DNA of 64,000 nucleotides, from assembly GCF_000956545.1 (NCBI RefSeq), contig NZ_JYIT01000086.1:1-64000 (forward strand), read 5' to 3'. The position numbers and the translations under genes were made by a program. The stretch is from Microbacterium azadirachtae (lineage in GTDB: Bacteria > Actinomycetota > Actinomycetes > Actinomycetales > Microbacteriaceae). Positions within the stretch are counted from its first letter, which is position 1. Each line of letters opens with the position of its first letter. Under the pieces are notes generated by a model. It did not search any database. It saw only the letters and a program-made list of their open reading frames with translations, and was not told the origin of the DNA. Shown piece after piece: positions 25,648 through 34,752 of this stretch.

Positions 25648-26556
25648 TCAGCCTCGTCGTCGCTGGCACCGAGGGCAGTAGTGGCTGGATCGGTTCATGA
25701 ACGACTCGCGGCGGATCGGGCCGCCGCACCGTGCACAGAGCTCGCCCTCCCGCCCGTAGGCGTTCAGCGAGTGCGCGAAGTAGCCGGCCTGGCCGTTGAC
25801 GTTCACGTACTGCGCGTCGAAGCTGGTGCCGCCCTCCGCGAGAGCCTTCTCGAGCACCGCCCGCACCTCGGCGAGCAGCCGGTTCACGGCCACGGTCGAC
25901 AGCGCCGACGCCGGTGTCTCGGGGTGGATCCGCGCCGCCCAGAGCGACTCGTCCGCGTAGATGTTGCCGACGCCGCTGATCACGCCCTGATCCAGCAGCA
26001 CGCGCTTGATCGCGCTCGATCGGGTGCGCAGTGCCGCGCGGAACGCGCGATCCTGGAACTCATCGTCCATGGGATCCCGCGCGATGTGCGCGACCTGCGA
26101 GGGGATCAACGGCTCCACGCTCCCCCAGCCCGCTGCGCGCCCGTCCCCCGTGGGCACGAGCGCGTCGACGGCGAGCGAGCCGAACGTCCGCTGATCGGCG
26201 AAGACGACCGCGAGCTCACCGTGCTGCGGATGCTCCACGTACAGCCGGATCCGCTCGTGCCGCTCCGCCGCCGCGTCGGGCCGGCGCAGCAGCAGCTGAC
26301 CAGACATCCCGAGGTGCCCCACGATCGCCGAACGCGCCTCGCCACCCGTCGCGGCGAGCGGCATCCAGAGGAACTTGCCGCGCCGGGCGACCGTCGCGAC
26401 CTCGGCTCCTTCGGTGCGCGCGACGAAGTCGGCGGCGCCGGCGGAGTGCCTGGTCAGCGCGCGCTCGTCGTGCACCGCGACGGACAGGATGCGCGCGCCG
26501 GTCATCGCCGGCGCGAGCCCCGCCCGGACCACCTCGACCTCGGGGAGTTCAGGCAC
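25648..26556 (-). CDS. mutM: Formamidopyrimidine-DNA glycosylase (Fpg/MutM)
   Basis: Base-excision enzyme removing 8-oxoguanine and formamidopyrimidines, with AP-lyase activity. The 302-residue protein starts [10 protein letters not shown] with the catalytic Pro2 and Glu3. It has the conserved Lys near 60 (GKFLWMPL), the helix-two-turn-helix with [16 protein letters not shown], and the C-terminal zinc finger [10 protein letters not shown]...CPRCQ with four cysteines. Its start lies within the last codons of rnc (8-nt overlap), so it is co-translated. It is the last gene of the yceD-rpmF-rnc-mutM run. Confidence 0.97.
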   Translation of the reverse strand: MPELPEVEVVRAGLAPAMTGARILSVAVHDERALTRHSAGAADFVARTEGAEVATVARRGKFLWMPLAATGGEARSAIVGHLGMSGQLLLRRPDAAAERHERIRLYVEHPQHGELAVVFADQRTFGSLAVDALVPTGDGRAAGWGSVEPLIPSQVAHIARDPMDDEFQDRAFRAALRTRSSAIKRVLLDQGVISGVGNIYADESLWAARIHPETPASALSTVAVNRLLAEVRAVLEKALAEGGTSFDAQYVNVNGQAGYFAHSLNAYGREGELCARCGGPIRRESFMNRSSHYCPRCQRRRG

Positions 26557-27262
26557 GGTCGCTGAGCAGCTGCCAGGCGGCCAGGGCGGCGGCCATCTCG
26601 GCGGTCTTCTTGCTGGTGCCCGTGCCCGTCGCCGAGAGCTCGCCCGCGGTCACCGTGGCCGTGAAGCGCCGATCGTGGTCAGGGCCGGTCGACGCCACAG
26701 CGTAGGCCGGAGCGCTGAGGCCCTGGCGCGCCGAGAGCTCCTGCAGCGCGGTCTTCGGATCCATGGCGGCGCCGTAGCGCTCGGGATCCGCGAGCAGCGG
26801 TTCGATGAGGCGCAGCACGAGCGAGGTCGCCTGCTCCGGCCCCGCCGACAGGTAGGTGGCGCCGAAGACCGCCTCCATCGTGTCCGCGAGGATCGAGTCC
26901 TTGTCGCGTCCGCCCGTGCGCTCCTCGCCGTTGCCGAGGAGGATGTGCGCGCCGAGGCCGATGCCGCGGGCGACCTCCGCGAGGGCGACCGTCGACACCA
27001 CGCTGGCGCGACGCTTCGCCAGCGATCCCTCGTCGAGATCGGGCAGCGTCGTGTAGAGCATGACCGTCACGGCCTGGCCGAGTACCGAGTCGCCGAGGAA
27101 CTCCAGGCGCTCGTTGTGCGGGATGCCGCCGTTCTCGTACGCGTACGAGCGATGCGTGAGCGCACGCTGAAGCAGCTCGGGGTCGATGTCGACTCCGAGC
27201 TGCTCAGAAAGGGGGCGCTGCTCCCGGGACCCGCCGGCGGGCGGGACGGGGACTTCTGCCAT
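26549..27262 (-). CDS. rnc: Ribonuclease III
   Basis: Double-strand-specific endoribonuclease that matures rRNA and processes structured mRNAs. The 237-residue protein has the RNase III signature [11 protein letters not shown] (50-60), the second acidic cluster [12 protein letters not shown], and a C-terminal dsRNA-binding domain (about 165-235, [18 protein letters not shown] and [16 protein letters not shown]). I chose ATG 27262; the frame is open upstream but that part lies within rpmF. It is 14 nt after rpmF and overlaps mutM by 8 nt. Confidence 0.96.
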   Translation of the reverse strand: MAEVPVPPAGGSREQRPLSEQLGVDIDPELLQRALTHRSYAYENGGIPHNERLEFLGDSVLGQAVTVMLYTTLPDLDEGSLAKRRASVVSTVALAEVARGIGLGAHILLGNGEERTGGRDKDSILADTMEAVFGATYLSAGPEQATSLVLRLIEPLLADPERYGAAMDPKTALQELSARQGLSAPAYAVASTGPDHDRRFTATVTAGELSATGTGTSKKTAEMAAALAAWQLLSDRA

Positions 27263-27276
27263 GATCGACGGATCGA

Positions 27277-27486
27277 TCAGATGTCGGCGACCTTGCGGCC
27301 CTTGTACTCGAGGAACAGCTCGGTGCCCTGCGAGTCGGTGACGACCTTCGCCTGGTGCGGGCGGCTGTAGACGACCTTGCCGTTCTCGATGGTCTTGACG
27401 AGGGCAGGAGCCTCCGCCTTCCACTGCGCGCGACGCGAGCGGGTGTTGGAACGGGAGACCTTGCGCTTCGGGGGGTTACCGGCCAT
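27277..27486 (-). CDS. rpmF: 50S ribosomal protein L32
   Basis: A 69-residue ribosomal protein with the L32 start [20 protein letters not shown]. It lacks the Cys4 zinc motif found in many L32 proteins (no Cys at all), so it is the zinc-independent actinobacterial type. It is 32 nt after yceD and 14 nt before rnc. The yceD-rpmF pairing is very widely conserved. The [13 protein letters not shown] segment and the C-terminal KGRKVADI are less conserved. Confidence 0.96.
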   Translation of the reverse strand: MAGNPPKRKVSRSNTRSRRAQWKAEAPALVKTIENGKVVYSRPHQAKVVTDSQGTELFLEYKGRKVADI

Positions 27487-27518
27487 GGTTGCTTACCTTC
27501 TGTGTTCTGGGCGCGCAG

Positions 27519-28052
27519 CTATTCCGCTGCGTTTCCTTGGTCTGTGATCTGCTGGAGCGCGGCCCACCGAGGATCGACGGGAGCGACCTGCTCTTTCCCG
27601 GCGCTTTCGGTCAGCCGCTCACCGGTCTCGGGGTCGAGACCAGGGCAATCCGGCTGACACACCGGCTGAAACGGGAGCGACAGTACGACCGCGTCCCTGA
27701 CCAGAGTTTCAAGATCCACGTGGTCGTCTTGAACCTCGAAGTCGTTCGCTTCCTCTCCAGGGTACGCGAAAAGCTCCTGAAACTCGACTTCGACAGGCGC
27801 GTCGATCGGATTGAGGCATCGTCCGCACTCTCCCCGGTACGTGGAATCGGCCTCTCCGGTCACGAGGATGCCCTCGTGCACGGACTCCAGGCGCACATCG
27901 AGGTCGAGCTCTTCGCCCTGCACGACGGAGACGAGGCCCTCGCCCCACTGCTCCGAGAGACGGATCGTCAGACGGTGCTCTCGCATCTCGCCGGGTCGCC
28001 GAACGATGTCGTGCACAGGCAGCACGAACGGTCCATTGCGTCGGGTTTTCAC
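27519..28052 (-). CDS. YceD family protein (DUF177), rRNA accumulation factor
   Basis: A 177-residue DUF177 protein; homologues are linked to 23S rRNA accumulation and sit directly before rpmF, as here. Four cysteines are paired as CGRC (CGECGRCLNPI region) and CQPDC (FQPVCQPDCPGLDP), the usual potential metal-binding pattern. The start is GTG 28052 with TAGAGT 6 nt upstream and no Shine-Dalgarno: a leaderless start that defines the 5' end of the yceD-rpmF-rnc-mutM transcript. Confidence 0.92.
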   Translation of the reverse strand: MKTRRNGPFVLPVHDIVRRPGEMREHRLTIRLSEQWGEGLVSVVQGEELDLDVRLESVHEGILVTGEADSTYRGECGRCLNPIDAPVEVEFQELFAYPGEEANDFEVQDDHVDLETLVRDAVVLSLPFQPVCQPDCPGLDPETGERLTESAGKEQVAPVDPRWAALQQITDQGNAAE

Positions 28053-28058
28053 CGGTCC

Positions 28059-28064
28059 ACTCTA
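28059..28064 (-). promoter_or_regulatory. -10 box of yceD-rpmF-rnc-mutM, leaderless
   Basis: TAGAGT on the minus strand, 6 nt before the yceD GTG. Confidence 0.6.
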
Positions 28065-28132
28065 TCGGCTGCACCTGTACGAGGGCCGGGCGGGTCGGTC
28101 CGCGCGCCGAGCCTGCGCGGCGTGCTGCGCGC

Positions 28133-28630
28133 TCAGATCCCGCGGGCGCCCGTGTCCAGGAACCGGGAGACGGCGGGCGGCACGAACGGCGACACGTCAC
28201 CGCCGAGCGCCGCGACCTGGCGCACGAGAGAGCTGGAGACGAGGGCGTGCGCCGGATCCGGCAGCAGGAACACCGTCTCGATGTCGGCGAGGTGACGGTT
28301 CACGATCGCCATGGGCGACTCGTACGCCACGTCGACCTGCGAGCGGATGCCCTTGACCAGCACGCCGGCGTTCACGTCCCGCGCGTAGTCCACGAGCAGT
28401 CCCATGCTCCAGGATCCGACGATCACGGTGCCTGCGACACCGGCCTCCGCGATCGACTCCTCGAGGAGGGTCAGACGCTGGGCCACGGGCAGCATGGCCT
28501 GCTTGTCAGGGTTGTGCACGACGAGCACGTGGAGCTCATCGTAGAGCGCGGCGGCGCGTCGGATGACGTCCAGATGCCCGAGGGTGGGCGGGTCGAAGGA
28601 ACCGGGGACGACGGCGATCCGAGCGCTCAC
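28133..28630 (-). CDS. coaD: Phosphopantetheine adenylyltransferase
   Basis: Fourth step of coenzyme A synthesis: 4'-phosphopantetheine plus ATP gives dephospho-CoA. The 165-residue hexameric enzyme carries the nucleotidyltransferase T/HxGH motif in [13 protein letters not shown] (11-23) and the substrate loop [14 protein letters not shown]. It also has [18 protein letters not shown], where the SSS(x)VR motif closes the active site. It lies between recG and yceD but has its own spacing (90 nt and 80 nt), so co-transcription is not certain. Confidence 0.98.
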   Translation of the reverse strand: MSARIAVVPGSFDPPTLGHLDVIRRAAALYDELHVLVVHNPDKQAMLPVAQRLTLLEESIAEAGVAGTVIVGSWSMGLLVDYARDVNAGVLVKGIRSQVDVAYESPMAIVNRHLADIETVFLLPDPAHALVSSSLVRQVAALGGDVSPFVPPAVSRFLDTGARGI

Positions 28631-28720
28631 TTCGTCTCCTCACGTCGCTCAGTGCATCGCATGCGCCTCAGCCTAGCGGCGCGATCCTCTGCAGACGCCG
28701 AGTCGGCCGGCCCCGAGTGC

Positions 28721-30895
28721 TCAGTTCTTGGCGAGCGCCGCACGATCCTCGATGCTCAGGCGCTGCGCCATCGCCTCGCGGAGGCCCTCATGCCGCTCGA
28801 GCGCGGGATCCGCCTCGATGACGTCCTCGGCGATGGCCCTGGCCTGCGCGATGAGATCCGCGTCCTTGATGACGCGCAGGAGCTTCAGCGACGACTTCGC
28901 GCCGGACTGCCGGGCCCCGAGCACGTCTCCCTCGCCGCGCAGATCGAGGTCGACCTCGGCGAGCACGAACCCGTCGAGGGTCGCGGCGACCGCGTCGACC
29001 CGATCGCGCGCAGGAGTGCCCTGCTCCGCCTCGGTGACCAGCAGGCACAGACCGGGCACCCCTCCGCGGCCGATGCGCCCGCGCAGCTGGTGCAGCTGCG
29101 AGACCCCGAACCTGTCGGCCTCGAGGACGATCATGGTCGAGGCATTGGGCACGTCCACGCCGACCTCGATCACCGTCGTCGCCACGAGCAGGTCGATCTC
29201 GCCGCGGGCGAAGGACTGCATGATCGCATCCTTCTCCTCCGCCGCCATCCGGCCGTGGAGCCCGGCGACGCGCAGCGAGCCCAGCTTCGGGTGCGTGGCG
29301 AGCGCGGCCAGCAGCTGGACCACGCCCCACTTGGGTCCCCGGCTCTCCTCCTCGTCCTCGAACCGCTCCTGGTCGGCCTCCTCGGCCCCGTTGTCGGTAT
29401 CGATCGCGGCGCACACGGCGAAGACCTGGCGTCCCTTCGCGATCTCCTCCGCCGCGCGCTCCCACACCCGGGCGAACCACCCGGGATGATCGGCGAGCGG
29501 AGCCACGAAGGTCTCGATGCCCGCCCGGCCGCTCGGCATCGTGCGGATCACCGAGGTGTCGAGGTCGCCGAACACGGTCATCGCGACGGTGCGCGGGATC
29601 GGCGTGGCCGTGAGGACGAGCGCGTGCGGGCTCGTGCCCTTGGCCCGCAGCGCCTCGCGCTGCTCGACGCCGAAGCGATGCTGCTCATCGACGACCACCA
29701 GGCCCAGATCGGCGAACGTGGTCTTCTCGCCGAGGAGGGCGTGCGTGCCGACCACGATGAGCGCCTGCCCTGCCGCGACCCGGAGTGCCGCCTTGCGCCG
29801 TTCCGGCGCCGACATCTGGCCGGTGAGCAGGGTCGGCATCACGAGCGGCGCGAGCGCGGGGCCGAGCATCCTGGTGATCGAGCGCAGATGCTGTGCGGCG
29901 AGCACCTCGGTCGGCGCGATGAGCGCCGCCTGCCCGCCGGACTCCGCGACCTGCAGCATCGCCCGCAGCGCCACCAGCGTCTTTCCGGATCCGACCTCGC
30001 CCTGCACCAGCCGGTTCATCGGCGCCCCGCCGATGAGATCCGCCGCGATCGTCTCTCCCACCGACCGCTGGTCCTCGGTGAGCTCGAAAGGCAGCGAGGC
30101 GTCGAAGCGCTCCAGCAGGCCGCCCGGCCGCGCCGGACGGGCCGTGGCGTCGAGCATCCGCACCAGGTAGCGCTGCTGCACGAGCGCGGTCTGCAGCGTC
30201 AGCGCCTCCTGCATGCGCAGGGTGCGGATGGCGGGCGCGATCTCGTCCTTGGTGCTCGGCCGGTGCACGCGTTCGAGCGCCGTGCGCGCGTCGAGCAGCC
30301 CCTCCTCCCGGCGCACCTCGTCGGGAAGCGGTTCGGCGACCGGGCCGAGCTCATCCAGCACCGTGCCGATCATCTTCTCGATCTGCCAGGTGGTGAGGCT
30401 CGCGGTGGCCGGATAGATCGGCAGCGGCGTGGAGACCAGGACGTCGGCCTGGGTGCGCGCGCGCAACTCGTCGTCGAACATCTCGTACTGCGGGTGCGCG
30501 AACTGGGTGACCCCGCGGTAGTCGCCGACCTTGCCGGTGAACACGCCGCGCCGGCCGACGCGCAGCTCCTTCTCACGCCACTCCAGCTGTCCCCGGTACT
30601 TGGCGAAGAACGTGAGGACCATCCGGCCCACGCCATCGCCGATGTCGACGGTCATCATCGCGCCGCGGCGGTTCTTCATGTCGCGCACGCTCACCGACAT
30701 GACCTCGGCGACGATCGTGACGGTCTCGCCCTTCGGCAGATCCAGGATCGGGGTGAGCTCTCCGCGGTTGGCGTACCGGCGCGGGTAATGCGTCAGCAGA
30801 TCGCCGGCCGTGACCATGCCGAACGCCTTCTGCAGCGCTTTCGCGTTGCCGTCGCCGACCGCGACGGCGAGCGGCGAGTCGAGGCGGAGCGGCAT
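28721..30895 (-). CDS. recG: ATP-dependent DNA helicase RecG
   Basis: Branched-DNA helicase that remodels stalled forks and Holliday junctions. The 724-residue protein has the N-terminal wedge (OB-fold) domain up to about 250, motif I GEVGSGKTLVALRAML, motif II DEQH (VVVDEQHRFGVEQRE), motif III LTATPIPRT and the C-terminal helicase half with ATTVIEVGVDVPNAS and QLRGRIGRG. All RecG motifs are intact. It is upstream of coaD on the same strand and downstream of a hydrolase gene. Confidence 0.98.
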   Translation of the reverse strand: MPLRLDSPLAVAVGDGNAKALQKAFGMVTAGDLLTHYPRRYANRGELTPILDLPKGETVTIVAEVMSVSVRDMKNRRGAMMTVDIGDGVGRMVLTFFAKYRGQLEWREKELRVGRRGVFTGKVGDYRGVTQFAHPQYEMFDDELRARTQADVLVSTPLPIYPATASLTTWQIEKMIGTVLDELGPVAEPLPDEVRREEGLLDARTALERVHRPSTKDEIAPAIRTLRMQEALTLQTALVQQRYLVRMLDATARPARPGGLLERFDASLPFELTEDQRSVGETIAADLIGGAPMNRLVQGEVGSGKTLVALRAMLQVAESGGQAALIAPTEVLAAQHLRSITRMLGPALAPLVMPTLLTGQMSAPERRKAALRVAAGQALIVVGTHALLGEKTTFADLGLVVVDEQHRFGVEQREALRAKGTSPHALVLTATPIPRTVAMTVFGDLDTSVIRTMPSGRAGIETFVAPLADHPGWFARVWERAAEEIAKGRQVFAVCAAIDTDNGAEEADQERFEDEEESRGPKWGVVQLLAALATHPKLGSLRVAGLHGRMAAEEKDAIMQSFARGEIDLLVATTVIEVGVDVPNASTMIVLEADRFGVSQLHQLRGRIGRGGVPGLCLLVTEAEQGTPARDRVDAVAATLDGFVLAEVDLDLRGEGDVLGARQSGAKSSLKLLRVIKDADLIAQARAIAEDVIEADPALERHEGLREAMAQRLSIEDRAALAKN

Positions 30896-30953
30896 GCTCA
30901 GAGTCTACGGCGGAGGGCGGACGCCGCTCCCCCGCGCTGCCGGCGGAGCCGGG

Positions 30954-31754
30954 TCAGTCCTCCTGGAGGAACTCCAGGGCGGCCTCCCGGAACGCCTTCG
31001 CCCCCGGCGCGTTGAAGTGATGCCGGCCGGGGATCTCGAAGAACCGCCCCTGCGGCGTCGCCTCCGCGAGTCGCACGGAGCCGGCGATCACCGAGTCCTC
31101 GGAGCCGGTGGCGAAGAGCACCGGCTGCGTCGGCGCGGTGGCCGGATCCGGATCCATCGAATCCGACTCGCGCATCCCCTGAGCGAGCGCGATCAGCGCG
31201 CTGAGGTCGTTGCCCGGCACCCGCTCCGTGAGGGCGATGTAGTTCTGCGTGACCCGGTCCGTGACCGGCGTGCCGTCATCGATGAAGCGGCGGACCTGGT
31301 CCAGATCCAGCCGGCCGAGCGGGATCCCGTCCGGCACGCCGCCGAGGACGGCTCGCGGGATGCGGTCGCCGAGATCGCGCAGCACCTGCCACCCCACGCG
31401 TGCGCCCAGCGAATAGCCGACGTAGAACGCGTCGTCGACGAGGTAGGTGTCGAGCACCTGTTCGACATCCGCCGCGAGCGTGCGCACGTTGTAGCCGGCC
31501 GCCTCGTGCGGCTTCTCGCTCGCCCCGTGCCCGCGCTGATCGACGCCGAGCACGCCGTAGCCGGCCTGCTGCAGCATGCGGATCCACCCGGTGAGCACCC
31601 AGTTGTCGCGCGTGCTGGAGGCGAAGCCGTGCACGATCAGCACCACGGGACCTTCGAGATCGCCCCAGACGTAGGTGGCGATCGCGACGCCCTCCCCCGC
31701 CTCGATGAACTGGGGCTGCGGCATACGGGTCAGATCGGCGAGGCTCTCGGGCAC
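30954..31754 (-). CDS. Alpha/beta hydrolase
   Basis: A 266-residue serine hydrolase. The oxyanion region is VLIVHGFASSTRDNW, the nucleophile elbow is GYSLGA (Ser in G-x-S-x-G), the acid is probably in ATGSEDSVIAG and the His in PGRHHFNAPGA, so the catalytic triad is complete. No signal peptide. Substrate unknown. I chose GTG 31754; CAGGAT ends 6 nt upstream, a weak leaderless arrangement, and MPQPQF 10 residues later is an alternative. It is divergent from rsmD across 50 nt. Confidence 0.85.
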   Translation of the reverse strand: MPESLADLTRMPQPQFIEAGEGVAIATYVWGDLEGPVVLIVHGFASSTRDNWVLTGWIRMLQQAGYGVLGVDQRGHGASEKPHEAAGYNVRTLAADVEQVLDTYLVDDAFYVGYSLGARVGWQVLRDLGDRIPRAVLGGVPDGIPLGRLDLDQVRRFIDDGTPVTDRVTQNYIALTERVPGNDLSALIALAQGMRESDSMDPDPATAPTQPVLFATGSEDSVIAGSVRLAEATPQGRFFEIPGRHHFNAPGAKAFREAALEFLQED

Positions 31755-31792
31755 GCTCCTATCCTGCTCCCTTCCCCGCCCTCCGCGGCGCA

Positions 31793-31798
31793 TAGGGT
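31793..31798 (+). promoter_or_regulatory. -10 box of rsmD, leaderless
   Basis: TAGGGT, 6 nt before the rsmD ATG; no Shine-Dalgarno lies between. Confidence 0.6.
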
Positions 31799-31804
31799 GA
31801 ACGG

Positions 31805-32395
31805 ATGACGAGAATCATCGCGGGCGCCGCGGGCGGGACCCGGCTCGACGTCCCCGGTCAGGGCACGCGCCCGACGAGCGATCGGGTGCGCGAGTCGCTC
31901 TTCGGCGCCCTCGAGTCGATGGACGCGATCGGCAACGCGCGCGTCCTCGACCTGTACGCCGGATCCGGCGCGCTGGGCCTGGAAGCGCTCAGCCGTGGCG
32001 CACGCAGCGCCGTGCTCGTGGAGCGCGGACGTCCTGCCGCCGCCGTGATCCGCCGCAACGTCGCCGCGGTGCGGAAAGCCCTCGCGACGTCGACGGACAG
32101 CGATGCAGGCGCTCGGGAGCCGACGGTCGTCGAGAGCGCCGTGCACGCCTACCTCACTCGCGCGACCGGCCCCTTCGACCTGGTGTTCACCGATCCGCCG
32201 TACGACCTGTCCGACGCCGACATGACGGCCGACCTCGTCGCGGTCGCGCCGCTGCTCTCCTCGGACGCCGTCGTGGTCATCGAGCGGGCACGTCGGGCGA
32301 CCCCTCCGGACCTGGGCGCCGCGGGCCTCTCGCTGATCCGCGAGCGCTCCTACGGCGACACGGCGCTGTGGTGGGCGGAGCCGTCCACCCGGTGA
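31805..32395 (+). CDS. rsmD: 16S rRNA (guanine966-N2)-methyltransferase RsmD
   Basis: SAM-dependent methyltransferase acting on the small-subunit rRNA. The 196-residue protein starts MTRIIAGAAGGTRL and has GTRPTSDRVRESLFGAL, the SAM-binding DLYAGSGALGLEALSRGA and the N6/N2-MTase motif FTDPPYDL (Asp-Pro-Pro-Tyr). Length and motifs are standard. In many bacteria rsmD is next to coaD; here they are 3 kb apart with recG and the hydrolase between. It appears to be translated from a leaderless mRNA. Confidence 0.95.
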   Translation: MTRIIAGAAGGTRLDVPGQGTRPTSDRVRESLFGALESMDAIGNARVLDLYAGSGALGLEALSRGARSAVLVERGRPAAAVIRRNVAAVRKALATSTDSDAGAREPTVVESAVHAYLTRATGPFDLVFTDPPYDLSDADMTADLVAVAPLLSSDAVVVIERARRATPPDLGAAGLSLIRERSYGDTALWWAEPSTR

Positions 32396-32448
32396 GGCGG
32401 CTGTGTTGCGCAGAGGCCCGCTGACCGTGCGCACCCGGGCCGTCCCGC

Positions 32449-33483
32449 TCAGTCGCTGACGTCGGCGCCCGCGTCACGGTACGGATCCCAGCCGAGGGCG
32501 CCCACCGGTTCGCCGTCGTACAGCACCGCGGCCCCGTCCTGCCGCGGCACGACCGATCCGATGCGTCGGAATCCCGGCGGCAGCGCTCCCGCGGGGAACG
32601 TGGCCAGCAGCGCGTGGTCCTCGCCGCCTGCCAGCGCGCGCCGCGGGTGTGCGCCGAGGGCCGACTGCTCGAGGGCGATCGTCACTCCGGACGCGTCCGC
32701 CATGCGCCCGGCATCCAGTGCCAGTCCGTCGGACACGTCCATCATCGCGGTCGCGCCGGCCAGTGCCGCGACCGGTCCGAGACCGATCGGAGGCACGGGC
32801 CGCAGCTGCGCCGCGATCGCATCCGCCTCGCCCTCGCCGAGCACGGCGGGATCGACCGCCACCGCCGCCCCCGCGGGATGGAAGCGTCCGAACAGCACGG
32901 AGAGCCCGTGCGCCGCGTGCCCCATCTCGCCCGCGATCGCGACGTCCTCTCCCACGCGCGCGCCCGCGCGGGTCACCGCAGCCCGCCCCTCGAGGTCGCC
33001 GAGGGCCGTTACGGCGATCATCAGCGTCGCCGACGCCGTCAAGTCGCCTCCCACCACCGCGCATCCGGGCGCGAGGGCCTCGCAGGCGTCGCGGAGGCCG
33101 TCGGCCACCGCCGCGACGAACGACAGCCGCCGGTCCTTCGGCACGGCAAGGGCGACGAGCAGCGCCGTGGGGCGGGCCCCCATCGCCGCGATGTCGGCCA
33201 GGTTGACCGCCGCCGCCTTCCAGCCCAGGTCGTAGCCGCTCGACCAGGCCGCCCGGAAGTCCGGCCCCTCGACCAGGGTGTCGGTGGTCGCGACCACGGA
33301 TCCGGAGGGAGCTGCCACCACGGCGGCGTCGTCGCCGGGGCCGAGCAGCGCGTCGCGGCCCTCCGGCGTCCGCGCGAGGATCGTCCGGAGCACGCGCCCC
33401 TCACTCACCTCGCCGACCGTCGGATCCTCGGATCCCACGACGTCCGTGGCTCCGACGGGTCCTGGAGCTGAAAGATCCACCAT
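32449..33483 (-). CDS. thiL: Thiamine-monophosphate kinase
   Basis: Last step of thiamine diphosphate synthesis: TMP plus ATP gives TDP. The 344-residue AIR-synthase-fold protein has GDDAAVVAAPSGSVVATTDTLVEG (Mg/ATP Asp cluster), KAAAVNLADIAAMGARPTAL, VVGGDLTASATLMI and MMDVSDGLALD. The C-terminal region FRRIGSVVP is also family-like. Start ATG 33483. On the minus strand TACCGT lies 7 nt upstream and there is no Shine-Dalgarno, so it seems leaderless, with a -10 box overlapping that of the divergent lipoprotein gene. Confidence 0.96.
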   Translation of the reverse strand: MVDLSAPGPVGATDVVGSEDPTVGEVSEGRVLRTILARTPEGRDALLGPGDDAAVVAAPSGSVVATTDTLVEGPDFRAAWSSGYDLGWKAAAVNLADIAAMGARPTALLVALAVPKDRRLSFVAAVADGLRDACEALAPGCAVVGGDLTASATLMIAVTALGDLEGRAAVTRAGARVGEDVAIAGEMGHAAHGLSVLFGRFHPAGAAVAVDPAVLGEGEADAIAAQLRPVPPIGLGPVAALAGATAMMDVSDGLALDAGRMADASGVTIALEQSALGAHPRRALAGGEDHALLATFPAGALPPGFRRIGSVVPRQDGAAVLYDGEPVGALGWDPYRDAGADVSD

Positions 33484-33490
33484 GACGTCA

Positions 33491-33500
33491 ACGGTAGCCT
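33491..33500. promoter_or_regulatory. Overlapping divergent -10 boxes of thiL and DUF3515 gene
   Basis: Within ACGGTAGCCT, the plus strand gives TAGCCT (33495-33500), 6 nt before the ATG at 33507. The minus strand gives TACCGT (33496-33491), 7 nt before the thiL ATG at 33483. The two hexamers share the central TA. Confidence 0.6.
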
Positions 33501-33506
33501 GGAGGG

Positions 33507-34031
33507 ATGCCCCGTCGTCTCGCCGTCGTCCCCGTCCTCGTGCTCGCGGCCGGACTGCTGGCCGGATGCAGCTCGACCGTGCATCTCGATGCGGCGGACG
33601 ACGCGAACGACCCGCGCTGCGCGGACGTCACGGTGCGCCTGAAGAACGTGCCGTCGATCGATGGGCACGACCGGCGCTGGACCGACGCCCAGGCGACGGC
33701 GGCGTGGGGCGATCCCTCGGTGGTGCTGCTCACGTGCGGCCTGCCCGAGGCGGAGCCCACCAGCACCCTCCAGTGCATCTCGCTGCAGGGGATCGACTGG
33801 CTCGTCGACGACTCGAAGAGCCCGTACCTGACGCTGACGACCTACGGCCGCAAGCCCGCCGTGCAGCTCTACATCAACAGCAAGCCGGACGAGCCGAACA
33901 AGGGCGTGAGCGCCAACGACGTCATCGGCAACAAGAGCCTGGCCGCGGCGATCGCGACCATCCCGGCCACCCACGCGTGCACCGAGCGGCCCGGCGCCGA
34001 GAGCACGCCTGCGCCGAGCCCGGCCGGCTGA
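33507..34031 (+). CDS. DUF3515 family lipoprotein
   Basis: A 174-residue predicted lipoprotein: signal MPRRLAVVPVLVLAAGLLAG with lipobox LLAGC (Cys21). The body contains DPRCADVTVRLKNVP, TCGLPEAEPTS, CISLQGIDWLVDD, PYLTLTTYGRKPAVQLYI and a final HACT. The four Cys after the lipobox probably form disulfides outside the membrane. DUF3515 proteins are common beside thiL or ddl in actinobacteria; their function is unknown. GGAGGG lies directly before the ATG but also within the leaderless TAGCCT arrangement, so the mode of initiation is ambiguous. Confidence 0.88.
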   Translation: MPRRLAVVPVLVLAAGLLAGCSSTVHLDAADDANDPRCADVTVRLKNVPSIDGHDRRWTDAQATAAWGDPSVVLLTCGLPEAEPTSTLQCISLQGIDWLVDDSKSPYLTLTTYGRKPAVQLYINSKPDEPNKGVSANDVIGNKSLAAAIATIPATHACTERPGAESTPAPSPAG

Positions 34032-34059
34032 CCGTCGATCGCACGGCCACGCCGGAGGC

Positions 34060-34623
34060 TCAGGCCGCGCCCGAGTGCACGGTCGCGTCGATACGCTCCT
34101 GATCCGCCGATGTATCGCCCCACGGCCTCTGCAACGCGATCTCCGCGAGCGCCGGGATCCAGACGAGGCTGCCGAGCTGGATCGTCAGCCAGGCGCCGTG
34201 CGGCGTCCCGACACCGACGAGGAGGGCCGCGCCGACCGGCACCCCGATCAGCAGGATCAGCGAGGGGATGCCCGCCAGCAGCCGCACCCACCGTCTGCTC
34301 CGTCGGGAGAACAGGAACCCGGCTCCGACGAACGCGCCCAGCAGCGGCAGCGTCGCGGGGTCCGCGACCATCGCGAACGGCGCCAGGGCCAGCCATGCAG
34401 CGCCCCGCCGCCGGCCCGCGATCCGCCGGGCGAACGCCCACCCGAAGAGGACTCCCATGGCCGTCCCGGGGATCAGGATGAACCCGAAGGTGCCGAGCCA
34501 GTGGAACTCCGAATCGGGGCCGGCCAGCTGCGCCATCATGCCGCGCATCGACGCGGCCCAGGCCAGGCCGGCGATCGCGCCCGCCCCGATCGCCGGCAGG
34601 ACCTGCCGAAACGAGGATGACAT
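34060..34623 (-). CDS. Hypothetical polytopic membrane protein
   Basis: A 187-residue protein with about five membrane helices: 9-28, 43-65, 76-103 (probably broken by a proline turn), 112-132 and 140-158. The C-terminus is hydrophilic and acidic. I do not recognise the family. I chose ATG 34623, preceded by AAGGAG at good distance. It is convergent with the DUF3515 gene and separated from the LysR gene by a strong terminator, so it is transcribed alone. It may be a small transporter or envelope protein; nothing visible decides. Confidence 0.7.
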   Translation of the reverse strand: MSSSFRQVLPAIGAGAIAGLAWAASMRGMMAQLAGPDSEFHWLGTFGFILIPGTAMGVLFGWAFARRIAGRRRGAAWLALAPFAMVADPATLPLLGAFVGAGFLFSRRSRRWVRLLAGIPSLILLIGVPVGAALLVGVGTPHGAWLTIQLGSLVWIPALAEIALQRPWGDTSADQERIDATVHSGAA

Positions 34624-34700
34624 CGCCACTCCTTCCCGCCCGGGGACGCCGCACCGCGCGTCACCGGGCCTCGCTCACGGTCTACCAGGAGAGCCCGCCA

Positions 34701-34739
34701 CGAGGAGGACCGTTTCCGGGAAGGAAACGGTCCTCCTCG
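34701..34739 (-). terminator. Perfect 17-bp terminator after LysR gene
   Basis: Arms CGAGGAGGACCGTTTCC (34701-34717) and GGAAACGGTCCTCCTCG (34723-34739) with loop GGGAA. It lies 13 nt after the LysR gene end (minus strand) and 77 nt before the next gene start. Confidence 0.88.
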
Positions 34740-34752
34740 CGATCTGGAACGC

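Noticed and set aside
32415-32441. Hairpin GGCCCG/CGGGCC between rsmD and thiL
   Set aside because: Only 6 bp with a 15-nt loop and no other support; such pairings are expected by chance at this GC content.
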